A stretch of DNA of 64,000 nt from assembly GCA_032768795.1 (NCBI GenBank), contig CP136494.1, forward strand, positions 434,001-498,000, written 5' to 3'. Below the pieces are notes generated by a model that ran no database searches, was not told where the DNA came from, and saw only the letters and a list, made by a program, of their open reading frames with translations. Shown here piece by piece: positions 1 to 8,747 of the stretch (its first letter is position 1; the number at the start of each line of letters is the position of its first letter). Source of the stretch: Tremella fuciformis (Eukaryota; Basidiomycota; Tremellomycetes; Tremellales; Tremellaceae). The translations under genes were made by a program, and so were the position numbers.

Positions 1-405
1 GCAGTTACTGGGCTTGGGAAGACAAGGAGAAGCAGAGCAGCAGAGTCAATAGACATGCTCGCGAGGGGAGGCGACGGAAATAGGTAGTACGCTCACATGA
101 GCTTGACTCAGCCTCGAGTAACCTTGTCGAGGCACACACATCCTCGACGAGGTTCATCCTCGACGAGGTTCATCCTCGACGAGGTTCATCCTCGATGAGG
201 CAGGGGAAGCTGCCACAACGATAACTCCGCATATAACGCCGAAACCCTCGACGACCTTGTAGAATGCCGCCGCCTGTTGCCCTCCTCATCACTCATAGCA
301 AGTGCTGAGCGGGCAACAGGTAAGTCCGAATGCATCACTCATAGCAAGTGCTGAGCGGGCAACAGGTGACCGGAATCCCATTGCCTCAGAGCCAAGATTC
401 CGTCG
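1..405 (+). mobile_element. Copia-A copy E0, 3' end and 3' LTR
   Basis: Only the 3' end of a Ty1/Copia element is inside the window. Bases 2-52 are the last pol codons, ending in a tag at 50-52, and match the C-terminus of copies E4, E5 and E7. A purine-rich tract (gaggggagg) at 63-71 is the plus-strand primer site. The LTR runs 72-405 (334 bp), beginning CGACGGAAATAGG and ending GATTCCGTCG. The rest of the element lies upstream of the window, so its target duplication cannot be checked. Confidence 0.9.
72..405 (+). repeat. 3' LTR of Copia-A copy E0
   Basis: This 334 bp LTR belongs to the same family as eleven other full LTRs and one solo LTR in the window. It carries four CCTCGAYGAGG units (about 152-202) and two 46 bp units, each with CTCATAGCAAGTGCTGAGCG. 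Its ends are the inverted octamers CGACGGAA and TTCCGTCG. Confidence 0.92.
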
Positions 406-506
406 TTTTGGTGCAGTGGTATTAGCTGGACAGTGCAATAGCTATGTGGTAGGTTATTGGCATTGTTACACCCAGGTTGGGAAACCCCATATAACCCCGC
501 TGTATC

Positions 507-567
507 CTTGACGACCTTGTTACCTCGACAACCTTGTAACCTCGACGAGGATCCAATCATCCCAACC
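507..567 (+). repeat. Relic of a Gypsy-2-type LTR, split by Gypsy-1
   Basis: The stretch with ctgtatccttgacgacc and ctcgacgaggatcc matches the late part of the Gypsy-2 LTR (51230-51300). After the Gypsy-1 element and its CAACC duplication, the text resumes at 6968 with cctcaacatcctc, again as in the Gypsy-2 LTR. Gypsy-1 therefore landed in an older LTR. The rest of 406-567 shows no feature I recognise. Confidence 0.6.
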
Positions 568-1076
568 TGTCATGACTCGTGATAAGGAAAAGGAGAAAAC
601 ATGACTCATGGGATGATGTGTTATTTGGAGAACGTTTATCAGTTGATTAGTCAGCCTCCACCTTGCTTAGTAAGCCTCCACCTCTGAGGCATTTTTCCTA
701 TTGGCTAGTTCAAAGAGCTTAGTCAGCCTCCACCTTTGAGGCATTTTTCCTATTGGCTAGCTTGTAGTTTCCCACGGTGGTCCAAGTGAGGCATTTATCT
801 GATTGGTCAGTAAATCCCTCACGACCCCTCTTTAATTAGTCCTACCTTTTAGATGTGAAGGGTATAAAAGGAGGCCTCATCTGGCCCTTCCCCCCTTCTT
901 CTTCAGCAATGGATCTTGTGTCTTCTCTTCACACAAAGTCACTCAGTTGGTCTTAACCCAACACTTCAGTCACCTCAGTACCTAAGGCAGTCATCAAGCT
1001 CTACGAGCCAGAGACTAAACCCCTTCAGTACCCAAGGCAGACCTCTCGCTACCGCAGACTACCCGCAGGCGTGACA
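568..1076 (+). repeat. 5' LTR of Gypsy-1
   Basis: The LTR begins TGTCATGA and ends GTGACA, the canonical TG...CA form. It contains a diverged tandem repeat of cctccacctYtgaggcattt (about 658-760), a TATA box at 863-869, and the predicted start of R near 900-905. Confidence 0.93.
863..869 (+). promoter_or_regulatory. TATA box of the Gypsy-1 LTR
   Basis: TATAAAA lies in ggtataaaaggaggcc, about 42 bases before AGCAATGGAT (905-914). This spacing fits a transcript starting at or just before the self-priming sequence. The 3' LTR carries the same box near 6754. Confidence 0.7.
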
Positions 1077-1078
1077 GT

Positions 1079-1088
1079 ATCCATTGCT
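1079..1088 (+). other. Self-complementary primer binding site of Gypsy-1
   Basis: Two bases after the 5' LTR, ATCCATTGCT is the exact reverse complement of AGCAATGGAT at 905-914, close to the predicted 5' end of the transcript. Tf1/sushi-type elements prime first-strand synthesis with the folded 5' end of their own RNA rather than with a tRNA. No TGG-initial tRNA-type site is present here. Confidence 0.7.
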
Positions 1089-1497
1089 CAACCCCCTTAG
1101 TCCTTGCTCGTCCCTCGTCCTCTCGTCAACAACATTTTCGCATTTTTGCCACCCAAGGCTTTCCCACGGTTACCCTCGACACCTCTGGCAAAAAGATTAT
1201 TCTTGTCACCATTGTGACTTGAACCAAGGACCTCTCGTCATCATCAATCCTATTTTCAACAACACCTTCGATCACTTCGACATTATCATCACCCTTGTCG
1301 TCACCATCATTTGGGTGCTCATCACCATCAAAAACTCGATCCACCCTCGACTTTAGAAATCATTTCTGCATAGTAGAAGAACTTCATCTAAGACCCTCTT
1401 TCTACTTCCTTTCATCCCTATCATCACCACTCCCTTCCAATCCTCTCAGATACACAAAAGCTCCTGCTGACACTCAGATCACTCCATCCCTGTCACC

Positions 1498-2517
1498 ATG
1501 GAATCTGACAACGCCCAGCTCAATGCTGAGCAAGCGTTGCAAGCACAGCACGACATGATCCTACAGCTGCAAGCTCAGATCAACGCCCTTCAAGTCACCA
1601 ACAACACCAGGCCAGACCATGCTAAGGAGCCAAAGATCTCTCATCCACCGCCTTTTAATGGCCGTAAGGATCAGACTTTGGAGTTCCTAGCCAAGTGCAA
1701 CATGGTCTTTGCTGTTCAACCTTGTACCTATGCCACCGACGTCACTCGTATCGCCTTTGCGACCAACCTCCTGAAGGAAGAAGCCTACCGATGGGTCTTA
1801 CCTTACCTTGGCATGGGTGCAGAGGATCAGCCCTCTTGGCTCCATGACTGGGAGGACTTCCAAATCGAATTTAAGAAGTACTTTGGCGACGCCAACTTGG
1901 CTGAGACATCTCGTTTCAAGCTACGCAACCTCCGACAGACAGGCTCAGCCAGTCTCTACGCCACAGAATTCCAGCGCCACGCAGCCTATGTGCACTGGAA
2001 CAATGAGACAAAGAAGCAGAACTTCTTTGATGGCCTCAAGGACGATGTCAAGGATCGACTCCTTGCTCCTGGCAAATTCAAGGACTATGAGGCTTTGGTC
2101 ACTGCCGCCATTGAGTATGATGACCTTCTCTATCAAAGGCGACGCACAAACAACAACCCTCGACCTCAACTCAACACTCAGCGCCCCATCAACAGCATCA
2201 ACTACCCACGCTCTGGCGCTGCTTCTACAAAGGCCCAGATCTTTGTCCCGCGTACAACGACCACGACATTCTCTCCTACTCCCATGGAAATCGATGCGGC
2301 TCAGACACGCCAGGCCTATGGACCAATCTCTCAGGCTGAGCGTGAGCGACGCATGAAGGAGAACCTCTGCAACTACTGCGGCAAGCCTGGCCACAAGGCC
2401 TTTGAGTGCCGTGCTGCTCAGCGACGCCGTGAGCAGAGGGCTCAAATCAATGCTGCCACCAAGGTCACCACTGTTACCTCCGACAACAAGGCAAAAAACA
2501 CGCAGCCCCAGGCCTAA
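1498..2517 (+). CDS. gag: Gypsy-1 Gag (capsid and nucleocapsid)
   Basis: This 339-residue protein should form the cytoplasmic virus-like particle and bind element RNA. The N-terminus is a glutamine-rich helix. The middle (about residues 50-220) has the usual Gypsy Gag pattern, including FNGRKD and a tryptophan/phenylalanine-rich EDFQIEFKKYF stretch. Near residue 292 a CCHC zinc knuckle, CNYCGKPGHKAFEC, precedes a basic tail. The start is the first ATG after the 420 bp leader, in a favourable context (caccATGG). The final codons contain the slippery heptamer, and the stop at 2515-2517 lies within the downstream pseudoknot, so most ribosomes should end here and a minority shift into pol. Confidence 0.93.
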   Translation: MESDNAQLNAEQALQAQHDMILQLQAQINALQVTNNTRPDHAKEPKISHPPPFNGRKDQTLEFLAKCNMVFAVQPCTYATDVTRIAFATNLLKEEAYRWVLPYLGMGAEDQPSWLHDWEDFQIEFKKYFGDANLAETSRFKLRNLRQTGSASLYATEFQRHAAYVHWNNETKKQNFFDGLKDDVKDRLLAPGKFKDYEALVTAAIEYDDLLYQRRRTNNNPRPQLNTQRPINSINYPRSGAASTKAQIFVPRTTTTTFSPTPMEIDAAQTRQAYGPISQAERERRMKENLCNYCGKPGHKAFECRAAQRRREQRAQINAATKVTTVTSDNKAKNTQPQA

Positions 2518-2552
2518 GCGTGCCCCCACCTCTGGGGCTCTCAAAGGGGCAC
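2493..2552 (+). promoter_or_regulatory. -1 ribosomal frameshift signal (slippery site and pseudoknot)
   Basis: The heptamer A AAA AAC (2493-2499) is in the correct register for the Gag frame, 15 bases before the gag stop. After a 4-base spacer, stem 1 pairs AGCCCCAG (2504-2511) with CTGGGGCT (2532-2539). Its loop base GTGCCCC (2520-2526) pairs with GGGGCAC (2546-2552) as stem 2, giving an H-type pseudoknot. The pol frame is open from 2433, so the overlap spans the signal. Confidence 0.85.
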
Positions 2553-5500
2553 AACACGGTACATCACACACAACATTGGATCACGGCAACATCGCTACAG
2601 TCAACAATACTTCCCGCTTCACCCAAGGATCACCTTTGCCTTCCCATCACGCTCAAGTATGGGAAAACCAACTACGACACACTTGCTATGATTGATTCTG
2701 GTGCAACAGCCAGCTTCATCAACGCAAACTTCCTCGACACTACGGACATACCAAGGATACTCAAGGATGAGCCTTTAGAGGTCTCAATCATTGATGGACG
2801 ACCAATTTCTTCTGGCGCCATCACACACCACACCAAACCCATCACCTTGTGCCTTCCAGGTCATGAAGAGACGCTCTCTCTTGACATCACATCACTTGGC
2901 ACATACCCCATCATCCTTGGCCTACCATGGCTCTCTCGGCACAACCCAAGCATTGATTGGTCTCAACAGACTATCAAGTTCTCCTCCGCTCACTGCCTGG
3001 AGCAGTGTGACTGGCCTGATCAGCCTTTGGAAGGAGATTCTGCTCCTCAGTCACCAAGGAACCCTCGAAACTCAAGGAACTCAAGGACCCCAAGGACCCC
3101 AAGGAAACCGAGCTCAGGTAACCTGCCCAGCGCCAAAGCTGCAGGTACGCCATCACCCAAGGACACAGACAACAACACCCATGGAACAACAACCTCGACC
3201 CCAAGGATATCACTCATCAGTGCCTCTGCCTTCCGGACAGCTATGAAAACGGCAGAAATCTACGGCATCACCACTACAGCTCAAGTCTCAGGTCTCATCA
3301 ACCCTCAACCTGCTCAGGAAGACGATGACGACACTATGGAACCCGACCTTCAGCAACTCAAGGAAATCATCCCCGCAGACTTCCACGACCATTTGGAAGT
3401 ATTCAGAAAGTCCAACTCCGATAAGCTCCCAGAGCACAGTGCCTACGATCATGCCATAACACTTGAAGGCAATGCGCAGCCCAAGTTTGGTCCAATCTAC
3501 AGCCTCTCTGAAGTAGAGCTCAAGGCTTTGGACGAGTACCTCAAGGAAAACCTCAAGAAAGGATTCATACGACCAAGTTCAAGCCCAGCTGGCTCTCCCA
3601 TCCTCTTTGTCAAAAAGCCAGATGGATCCCTCCGACTATGCGTTGACTACCGACAGCTCAACAGCATCACCAGGAAAAATCGCTACCCACTTCCATTGAT
3701 ACAAGAATCTTTGGACAGGCTCAAAGGAGCTTCATGGTTCAGCAAAATCGACCTACGTGCCGCCTACAACCTCGTCCGCATCGCGAAAGGCGATGAATGG
3801 AAAACGGCATTCCGCACACGCTATGGACACTACGAATACCTTGTAATGCCTTTTGGGCTTACAAATGCGCCCGCGTCATTCCAGAATCTCATCAACGACG
3901 TCCTCAGAGACTTCTTGGATGTCTTTGTCATTGTATACCTGGACGACATCCTCATCTTCAGCAAATCAAAGGATGACCACATCGACCACGTCAAGCAAGT
4001 CTTGCAACGACTGCAAGAGCATCATCTTTGGGCTAAGGCAGAAAAGTGCACCTTCTTCAAACATGAGGTTGATTTCCTAGGCTACCTTGTCTCTGACAAA
4101 GGAGTCAGAATGGACCCTCACAAAGTCGAAGCTGTCACAGACTGGCCACCGCCAAAATCAGTTCATGATGTTCAAGTCTTTCTTGGCTTTGCCAACTTCT
4201 ACCGACGTTTCATCAAGGCATACTCCAAGGTCACGGCACCCCTCACACAGCTCCTACGCAAAGGAGTTGACTTTGAATGGGGCAATACAGCACAAAACGC
4301 TTTCGACACATTGAAAGCGGCGTTCACCAGCGCTCCCATCCTCCAGCACTTTCAACCAGGGAAACCCATCGTCATGGAGACAGACGCATCGGACTTTGCT
4401 ATTGCAGGCGTCCTGTCACACACCTCAGAAAATTCCAAGGAGCTTCACCCCATTGCATATTACTCCCGGAAGCTCCAACCAGCGGAACTCAACTACGAAA
4501 TCTACGATAAGGAAATGCTTGCTATTGTGGAAGCATTCAAACACTGGCGACCATACCTCGAAGGAGCAAAGGAAATCACAGTCTACACCGACCACAAGAA
4601 CTTGGAGTACTTCACAACATCAAAGGTGCTCAACAGACGACAAGCACGTTGGGCAGGACTCTTGGCAAACTTTGACTTCAAGATACACTACCGACCTGGA
4701 GAAAAGATGGGCAAACCCGACGCCCTGACCAGGAGGTCAGACCTTCAAGGGGGGAGTAGAGCTGCAGACGCACCTCCACATACACTCCTCAAACCAGGGC
4801 AATTCATCATTGGCGCCCTCACACCTACCGATACTTCCGACACCCCAGTAAAATCCGACTTGATGACCAAGATAGAGCAACTTCAGCCTGAGGACCCTGT
4901 CCTTAAAGAGCTCTTGCCATATCTGCGTCATCCAGATCGACCTGTTCCCAGCACACTCCAAGGAAAACTCAAGGACTTCAGCCTCGACAACAACATCATC
5001 CGATACAACAAGAAGATCTACATCCCGGATAACTACAACCTCAAGATTGACCTGCTTCATCAGAGTCATAATGCACCTACCGCAGGACACTATGGTCAAC
5101 TCAAGACCTATCAGCTCCTCTCACGACACTATTACTTCCCAGGAATACGGCAATTCACCAACACCTATGTGGACGGTTGTCACACTTGCGCACGGAACAA
5201 AATACCTCGACACAAACCCTATGGCCCACTACAACCACTCCCAATACCAACAAAACCTTGGCAATCAATATCTATGGATGCCATTGTCAAACTACCGACT
5301 TCCAATGGCTACGACTGCATTATGGTCTTTGTTGATCGCTTCACAAAACAAGCCCACTTCATACCTTTCAAGGAAGAAGGCTTTGATGCGCCCAACCTGG
5401 CCACAATGTTCAGACAACACATTTGGCGACTCCATGGACTTCCTAAGGACATTGTTTCCGACCGCGGCCCAATCTTCAACTCTCAATTCTGGCGAGCCTT

Positions 5501-6446
5501 TGTCAAAGGACTAGGCATTACACCAAACTTCTCTACGGCCTTCCATCCCCAATCAGATGGACAGACAGAGAGAGTCAATCAAGTCTTAGAACACTACCTA
5601 CGATCCTTCTGCGACTATGATCAAGCAAATTGGTCATCACTCTTGGACTTAGCAGAGTACAGCTACAACAACTCTGTTCACACATCGACAAAGTTCACAC
5701 CCTTTGAAGCCAACTATGGCTATCATCCCAACGACACACTCTCACCATTGCCATCCTCAGAAACCCAGACAGTCCCAGCTGTGGACTCACACCTCGACAC
5801 TCTACGCTCCCTTCACCAAAAACTTGCCGACAACATCAGATCAGCACAGGAGCACTACACCAAATTCTACAACCGAAAAATCAAGGAGATCACCAACAAG
5901 GACAAGCCTCTGTTCAAAGTAGGCGATCAGGTCTTCCTCAATCGCAGGAACATACAGACCTTGCGACCATCTCTCAAACTCGATCAAAGGATGCTAGGGC
6001 CCTTCAAAATCATTGAAGCGACTTCATCTCCTCTGGCATTCAAGCTCGACCTCCCACCATCAATGGCGATACATCCAGTCTTTCACGTCAACCTCTTGGA
6101 GCCAATGCGCAAGGGTCATCCTCAGCAACCACAGGACCCTCCACCACGCATTGAAATCAATGGTCAAGAAGAATACATTGTCGACCGCATCCTGGATTCA
6201 CGCATCAGCTCAGACAATGGTTATGACTACCTTGTCAACTGGAAGGACTACTCCAGTGCCCACAACTCATGGGAACCCTGGGAGAATGTTCATCACACCA
6301 CGGCCTACAACAAATTCCATCGACAACACCTAAAGGATCCTCAACAACATTTCCCTCCAACCAGAGCACACCGCCAAGCTCCAACTCAAACAAACACCAA
6401 AAGATCTGAACGCAGATCACCAAGGCTCAGAGGACTTCGCCCTTAG
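2499..6446 (+). CDS. pol: Gypsy-1 Pol: PR-RT-RNaseH-IN-chromodomain
   Basis: This reading frame of about 1315 codons is reached by -1 frameshifting, and I place its start at the slip. An unusual GTG at 2520 is the first start-like codon and is probably not used. Protease has DSGA at 2694. Reverse transcriptase has the YLDD catalytic box at 3936. RNase H begins near 4378 (ETDASD). Integrase has an HHCC zinc region from about 5053 and a DD35E triad at 5277, 5460 and 5568. A chromodomain (about 6170-6330, with VNWKDY and SWEPWENV) ends the protein and may read methylated histones to steer integration. The frame is uninterrupted and ends 12 bases before the 3' LTR. The length fits a chromovirus Pol. 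Confidence 0.93.
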   Translation, partial: HAAPGLSVPPPLGLSKGHNTVHHTQHWITATSLQSTILPASPKDHLCLPITLKYGKTNYDTLAMIDSGATASFINANFLDTTDIPRILKDEPLEVSIIDGRPISSGAITHHTKPITLCLPGHEETLSLDITSLGTYPIILGLPWLSRHNPSIDWSQQTIKFSSAHCLEQCDWPDQPLEGDSAPQSPRNPRNSRNSRTPRTPRKPSSGNLPSAKAAGTPSPKDTDNNTHGTTTSTPRISLISASAFRTAMKTAEIYGITTTAQVSGLINPQPAQEDDDDTMEPDLQQLKEIIPADFHDHLEVFRKSNSDKLPEHSAYDHAITLEGNAQPKFGPIYSLSEVELKALDEYLKENLKKGFIRPSSSPAGSPILFVKKPDGSLRLCVDYRQLNSITRKNRYPLPLIQESLDRLKGASWFSKIDLRAAYNLVRIAKGDEWKTAFRTRYGHYEYLVMPFGLTNAPASFQNLINDVLRDFLDVFVIVYLDDILIFSKSKDDHIDHVKQVLQRLQEHHLWAKAEKCTFFKHEVDFLGYLVSDKGVRMDPHKVEAVTDWPPPKSVHDVQVFLGFANFYRRFIKAYSKVTAPLTQLLRKGVDFEWGNTAQNAFDTLKAAFTSAPILQHFQPGKPIVMETDASDFAIAGVLSHTSENSKELHPIAYYSRKLQPAELNYEIYDKEMLAIVEAFKHWRPYLEGAKEITVYTDHKNLEYFTTSKVLNRRQARWAGLLANFDFKIHYRPGEKMGKPDALTRRSDLQGGSRAADAPPHTLLKPGQFIIGALTPTDTSDTPVKSDLMTKIEQLQPEDPVLKELLPYLRHPDRPVPSTLQGKLKDFSLDNNIIRYNKKIYIPDNYNLKIDLLHQSHNAPTAGHYGQLKTYQLLSRHYYFPGIRQFTNTYVDGCHTCARNKIPRHKPYGPLQPLPIPTKPWQSISMDAIVKLPTSNGYDCIMVFVDRFTKQAHFIPFKEEGFDAPNLATMFRQHIWRLHGLPKDIVSDRGPIFNSQFWRAFVKGLGITPNFSTAFHPQSDGQTERVNQVLEHYLRSFCDYDQANWSSLLDLAEYSYNNSVHTSTKFTPFEANYGYHPNDTLSPLPSSETQTVPAVDSHLDTLRSLHQKLADNIRSAQEHYTKFYNRKIKEITNKDKPLFKVGDQVFLNRRNIQTLRPSLKLDQRMLGPFKIIEATSSPLAFKLDLPPSMAIHPVFHVNLLEPMRKGHPQQPQDPPPRIEINGQEEYIVDRILDSRISSDNGYDYLVNWKDYSSAHNSWEPWENVHHTTAYNKFHRQHLKDPQQHFPPTRAHRQAPTQTNTKRSERRSPRLRGLRP

Positions 6447-6458
6447 AGGGGGAGCTCC

Positions 6459-6967
6459 TGTCATGACTCGTGATAAGGAAAAGGAGAAAACATGACTCAT
6501 GGGATGATGTGTTATTTGGAGAACGTTTATCAGTTGATTAGTCAGCCTCCACCTTGCTTAGTAAGCCTCCACCTCTGAGGCATTTTTCCTATTGGCTAGT
6601 TCAAAGAGCTTAGTCAGCCTCCACCTTTGAGGCATTTTTCCTATTGGCTAGCTTGTAGTTTCCCACGGTGGTCCAAGTGAGGCATTTATCTGATTGGTCA
6701 GTAAATCCCTCACGACCCCTCTTTAATTAGTCCTACCTTTTAGATGTGAAGGGTATAAAAGGAGGCCTCATCTGGCCCTTCCCCCCTTCTTCTTCAGCAA
6801 TGGATCTTGTGTCTTCTCTTCACACAAAGTCACTCAGTTGGTCTTAACCCAACACTTCAGTCACCTCAGTACCTAAGGCAGTCATCAAGCTCTACGAGCC
6901 AGAGACTAAACCCCTTCAGTACCCAAGGCAGACCTCTCGCTACCGCAGACTACCCGCAGGCGTGACA
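6459..6967 (+). repeat. 3' LTR of Gypsy-1
   Basis: This LTR matches the 5' LTR base for base as far as I can read. It is preceded by the purine tract agagggggag and followed by the CAACC target duplication. Confidence 0.93.
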
Positions 6968-7107
6968 CAACCTCAACATCCTCACTGAATGGCAGGATAA
7001 GAGGGATGCATCAATGCGTGTCTTTGCTGGCGGGAAGATACCCTTGCTCCAACTTGATCATCAGGGCATGTCAAACGCTCACATGATCAGCAGAAAGAGC
7101 AGCCTTC

Positions 7108-7242
7108 GTTGTCCTAGAATGCAAGGAGACGGTCGGACCCCACTATCGCAGCTCAAAGAGAGGGGGGGGGGTCCACTATCGTGGGTATTCACCAATCGTG
7201 GATGATAGTGGACCCCCCCACTATCCGCAGAATACTGTTAAG
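7108..7242 (+). repeat. Hairpin repeat copy 1
   Basis: The arms GGGGGGTCCACTATC (to 7180) and GATAGTGGACCCCCC (from 7204) form a near-perfect hairpin around gtgggtattcaccaatcgtg. It is followed by cactatccgcagaatactgtta. Two further copies follow, with an inverted copy at 39266-39480. Nothing coding was seen between 6989 and 7108. Confidence 0.75.
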
Positions 7243-7609
7243 ACGCGAGTGCTCCGACGAGATTGTGGAAAGGCCCAAGTGCTCCCACAAGTTCGTGGAA
7301 AAGGCCAAGTACCAAGTACTTGTGGGGGCCAAAGACCGCAGAATACTGTGAGGACAACAGAGCTCTCCGCTCTGGGACCAGGGATACGTTAACCTGGTGA
7401 ACATGGTGGATGCAGTGGAGAGTCAGGGGATACGGTGGATCTTGTGGATCTGATGGATACAGTGGAGACTGTGGATAAGGTGGGTACCGTGGAGCCAGAG
7501 GGCGCTCGTGGACCAGCTGCCTCTCAGACCTCTACCGTTCCATGCGTACATTTGTCTCACCAACTAAGATGGCTGCAGCAGATCTGACTGCAATGGGGTA
7601 AAAGAGTGG
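7243..7609. other. Non-coding spacer with short GTGGATAC-like repeats
   Basis: No coding region is supported here. A second cagaatactg motif occurs near 7339, and irregular repeats of gtggatac, gtggatct and gtggagac run from about 7400 to 7490. The end (about 7555-7609) is the left part of hairpin repeat copy 2. Confidence 0.5.
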
Positions 7610-7720
7610 CCTCTTTTCTACCAGAATCCAAGGAGACAGTCCCCACTATCTCAAATTCAGACCCCACTATCGCAGCTCAAAGACCAGGGGGGTCCACTAT
7701 CGTGAATATTTACCTCGTGG
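7610..7720 (+). repeat. Hairpin repeat copy 2 (partial)
   Basis: This copy shares ccaaggagacagtccccact and gcagctcaaagaccaggg with the other copies. It stops soon after gtccactatcgtgaatattt, so it lacks the second arm of the hairpin. Confidence 0.7.
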
Positions 7721-7794
7721 AAGTCCGGGATCCTCGTGGATGGGCTCATTTTCAAAAAGGCACTTTTCCACGCGTCCACCTATCTCACTGACCG

Positions 7795-7992
7795 TCATGG
7801 CTGCCGCAGATCCAACGGCACAGGCTGAAAGAGCAGTGTCTGTTGCCTCAGAAATCAAGGAGACAGTCCCCACTATCTCACAATCAGGCCCCACTATTGC
7901 GGCTCAAAGAGAGGTGGGGTCCACTATTGTGGGTATTCACCAACTGTGGATGATAGTGGACCCCCCCACTATCCGCAGAATACTGTTAGAGA
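7795..7992 (+). repeat. Hairpin repeat copy 3
   Basis: This is the longest direct copy. It has the left part atggctgccgcagatc, the middle gagacagtccccactatctc, the hairpin arms ggggtccactatt and gatagtggacccccc, and the end ccgcagaatactgttag. The Gypsy-3 LTR begins 23 bases later. Confidence 0.72.
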
Positions 7993-8014
7993 GTCATCAG
8001 TCAGTCATCAATGC

Positions 8015-8485
8015 TGTCACGACGACCGCCTTCTCTGTCCAGGGCCCGGCGGGCACGTACTCCAAACGGTCGGCGTGGGGTTGCTGGCATCGATAGGTAT
8101 GAGCGAGTTGAGCAAAGAGCTCAGCGAGGGACTCGCTGAGCTCGAGGAGATGAACAGGTTGAGCGAAGGGTGCGGCGAGGGACTCGCTGAACTTGCCGAG
8201 CAAGAAGGTGAACTCGACAAGCGAGAGCGAGTTGAGAGAGATGGATGGGGCACTCGGCGGGGGACTCGGTGTTGCTGGCAGGCCAAGCGACGGGACGGAG
8301 CAGGCAGTCTACATGTCTGCAGAGAACAACAATTGGGAGAAGACTACGGAACGTATCTCGCGCCCAGTCTTCCTAAGTATCCGTCGTCCCTTTGGTGAGC
8401 TCGGCGAGTGATGCATTGAATCAACAAGTCCGAGCTCCGTCTCCCCACGTGGTTCCCATGTGCTCTCCCTACGTCCGTCGTGACA
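8015..8485 (-). repeat. 3' LTR of Gypsy-3
   Basis: The boundaries are inferred from the inverted ends TGTCACGACG and CGTCGTGACA, the same termini as the Gypsy-2 LTR, and from the purine tract at the inner edge. The length is 471 bp. The interior is rich in ctcggcgag-like units. No partner LTR remains for comparison. Confidence 0.72.
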
Positions 8486-8747
8486 CTCTGCCCAACCTTA
8501 CGATCGAGCTCCTGCGAGATAGTTGTGGTTGTTGAAGTCGGCGGCGGAGTCGGCGAGGTCGACGAGGGACTCGGCGAGGGGCTCGGTGAGGGACTCGGCG
8601 AGACGGTCAGCAAGGTCCTTTCAGGTACGATGTTGATGCGGCGAGGCGCGCTAGTTGCTGGGCAACCAAACACACGGCCAAGGACAAGTGGACAGAGGAC
8701 TCAGCTTTTCCATTCTCCGTTATCTCATCACTCGGCCAGCAACAACA

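Larger units (their letters stand above)
568..6967 (+). mobile_element. Gypsy-1, complete Ty3/Gypsy chromovirus
   Basis: This is a full-length 6.4 kb LTR retrotransposon. The two 509 bp LTRs (568-1076, 6459-6967) look identical, and the element is flanked by the 5 bp duplication CAACC (563-567, 6968-6972), so insertion was recent. The order is LTR, primer site, 420 bp leader, gag, pol with protease, reverse transcriptase, RNase H, integrase and chromodomain, then a purine tract (6447-6454) and LTR. Gag and pol are in different frames joined by a -1 frameshift signal. The chromodomain places it among chromoviruses, which often target heterochromatin. No inactivating lesion was seen, so it may be able to transpose. 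Confidence 0.95.

Noticed and set aside
152..202. CCTCGACGAGG series as a possible CRISPR-like array
   Set aside because: The units are 11 bp, with 5-6 bp spacers that are themselves repeated, inside a retrotransposon LTR of a eukaryote.
1077..1092. Initiator-tRNA primer site for Gypsy-1
   Set aside because: There is no TGG start and no match to a tRNA 3' end, while the self-complementary match with the LTR is exact and well placed.
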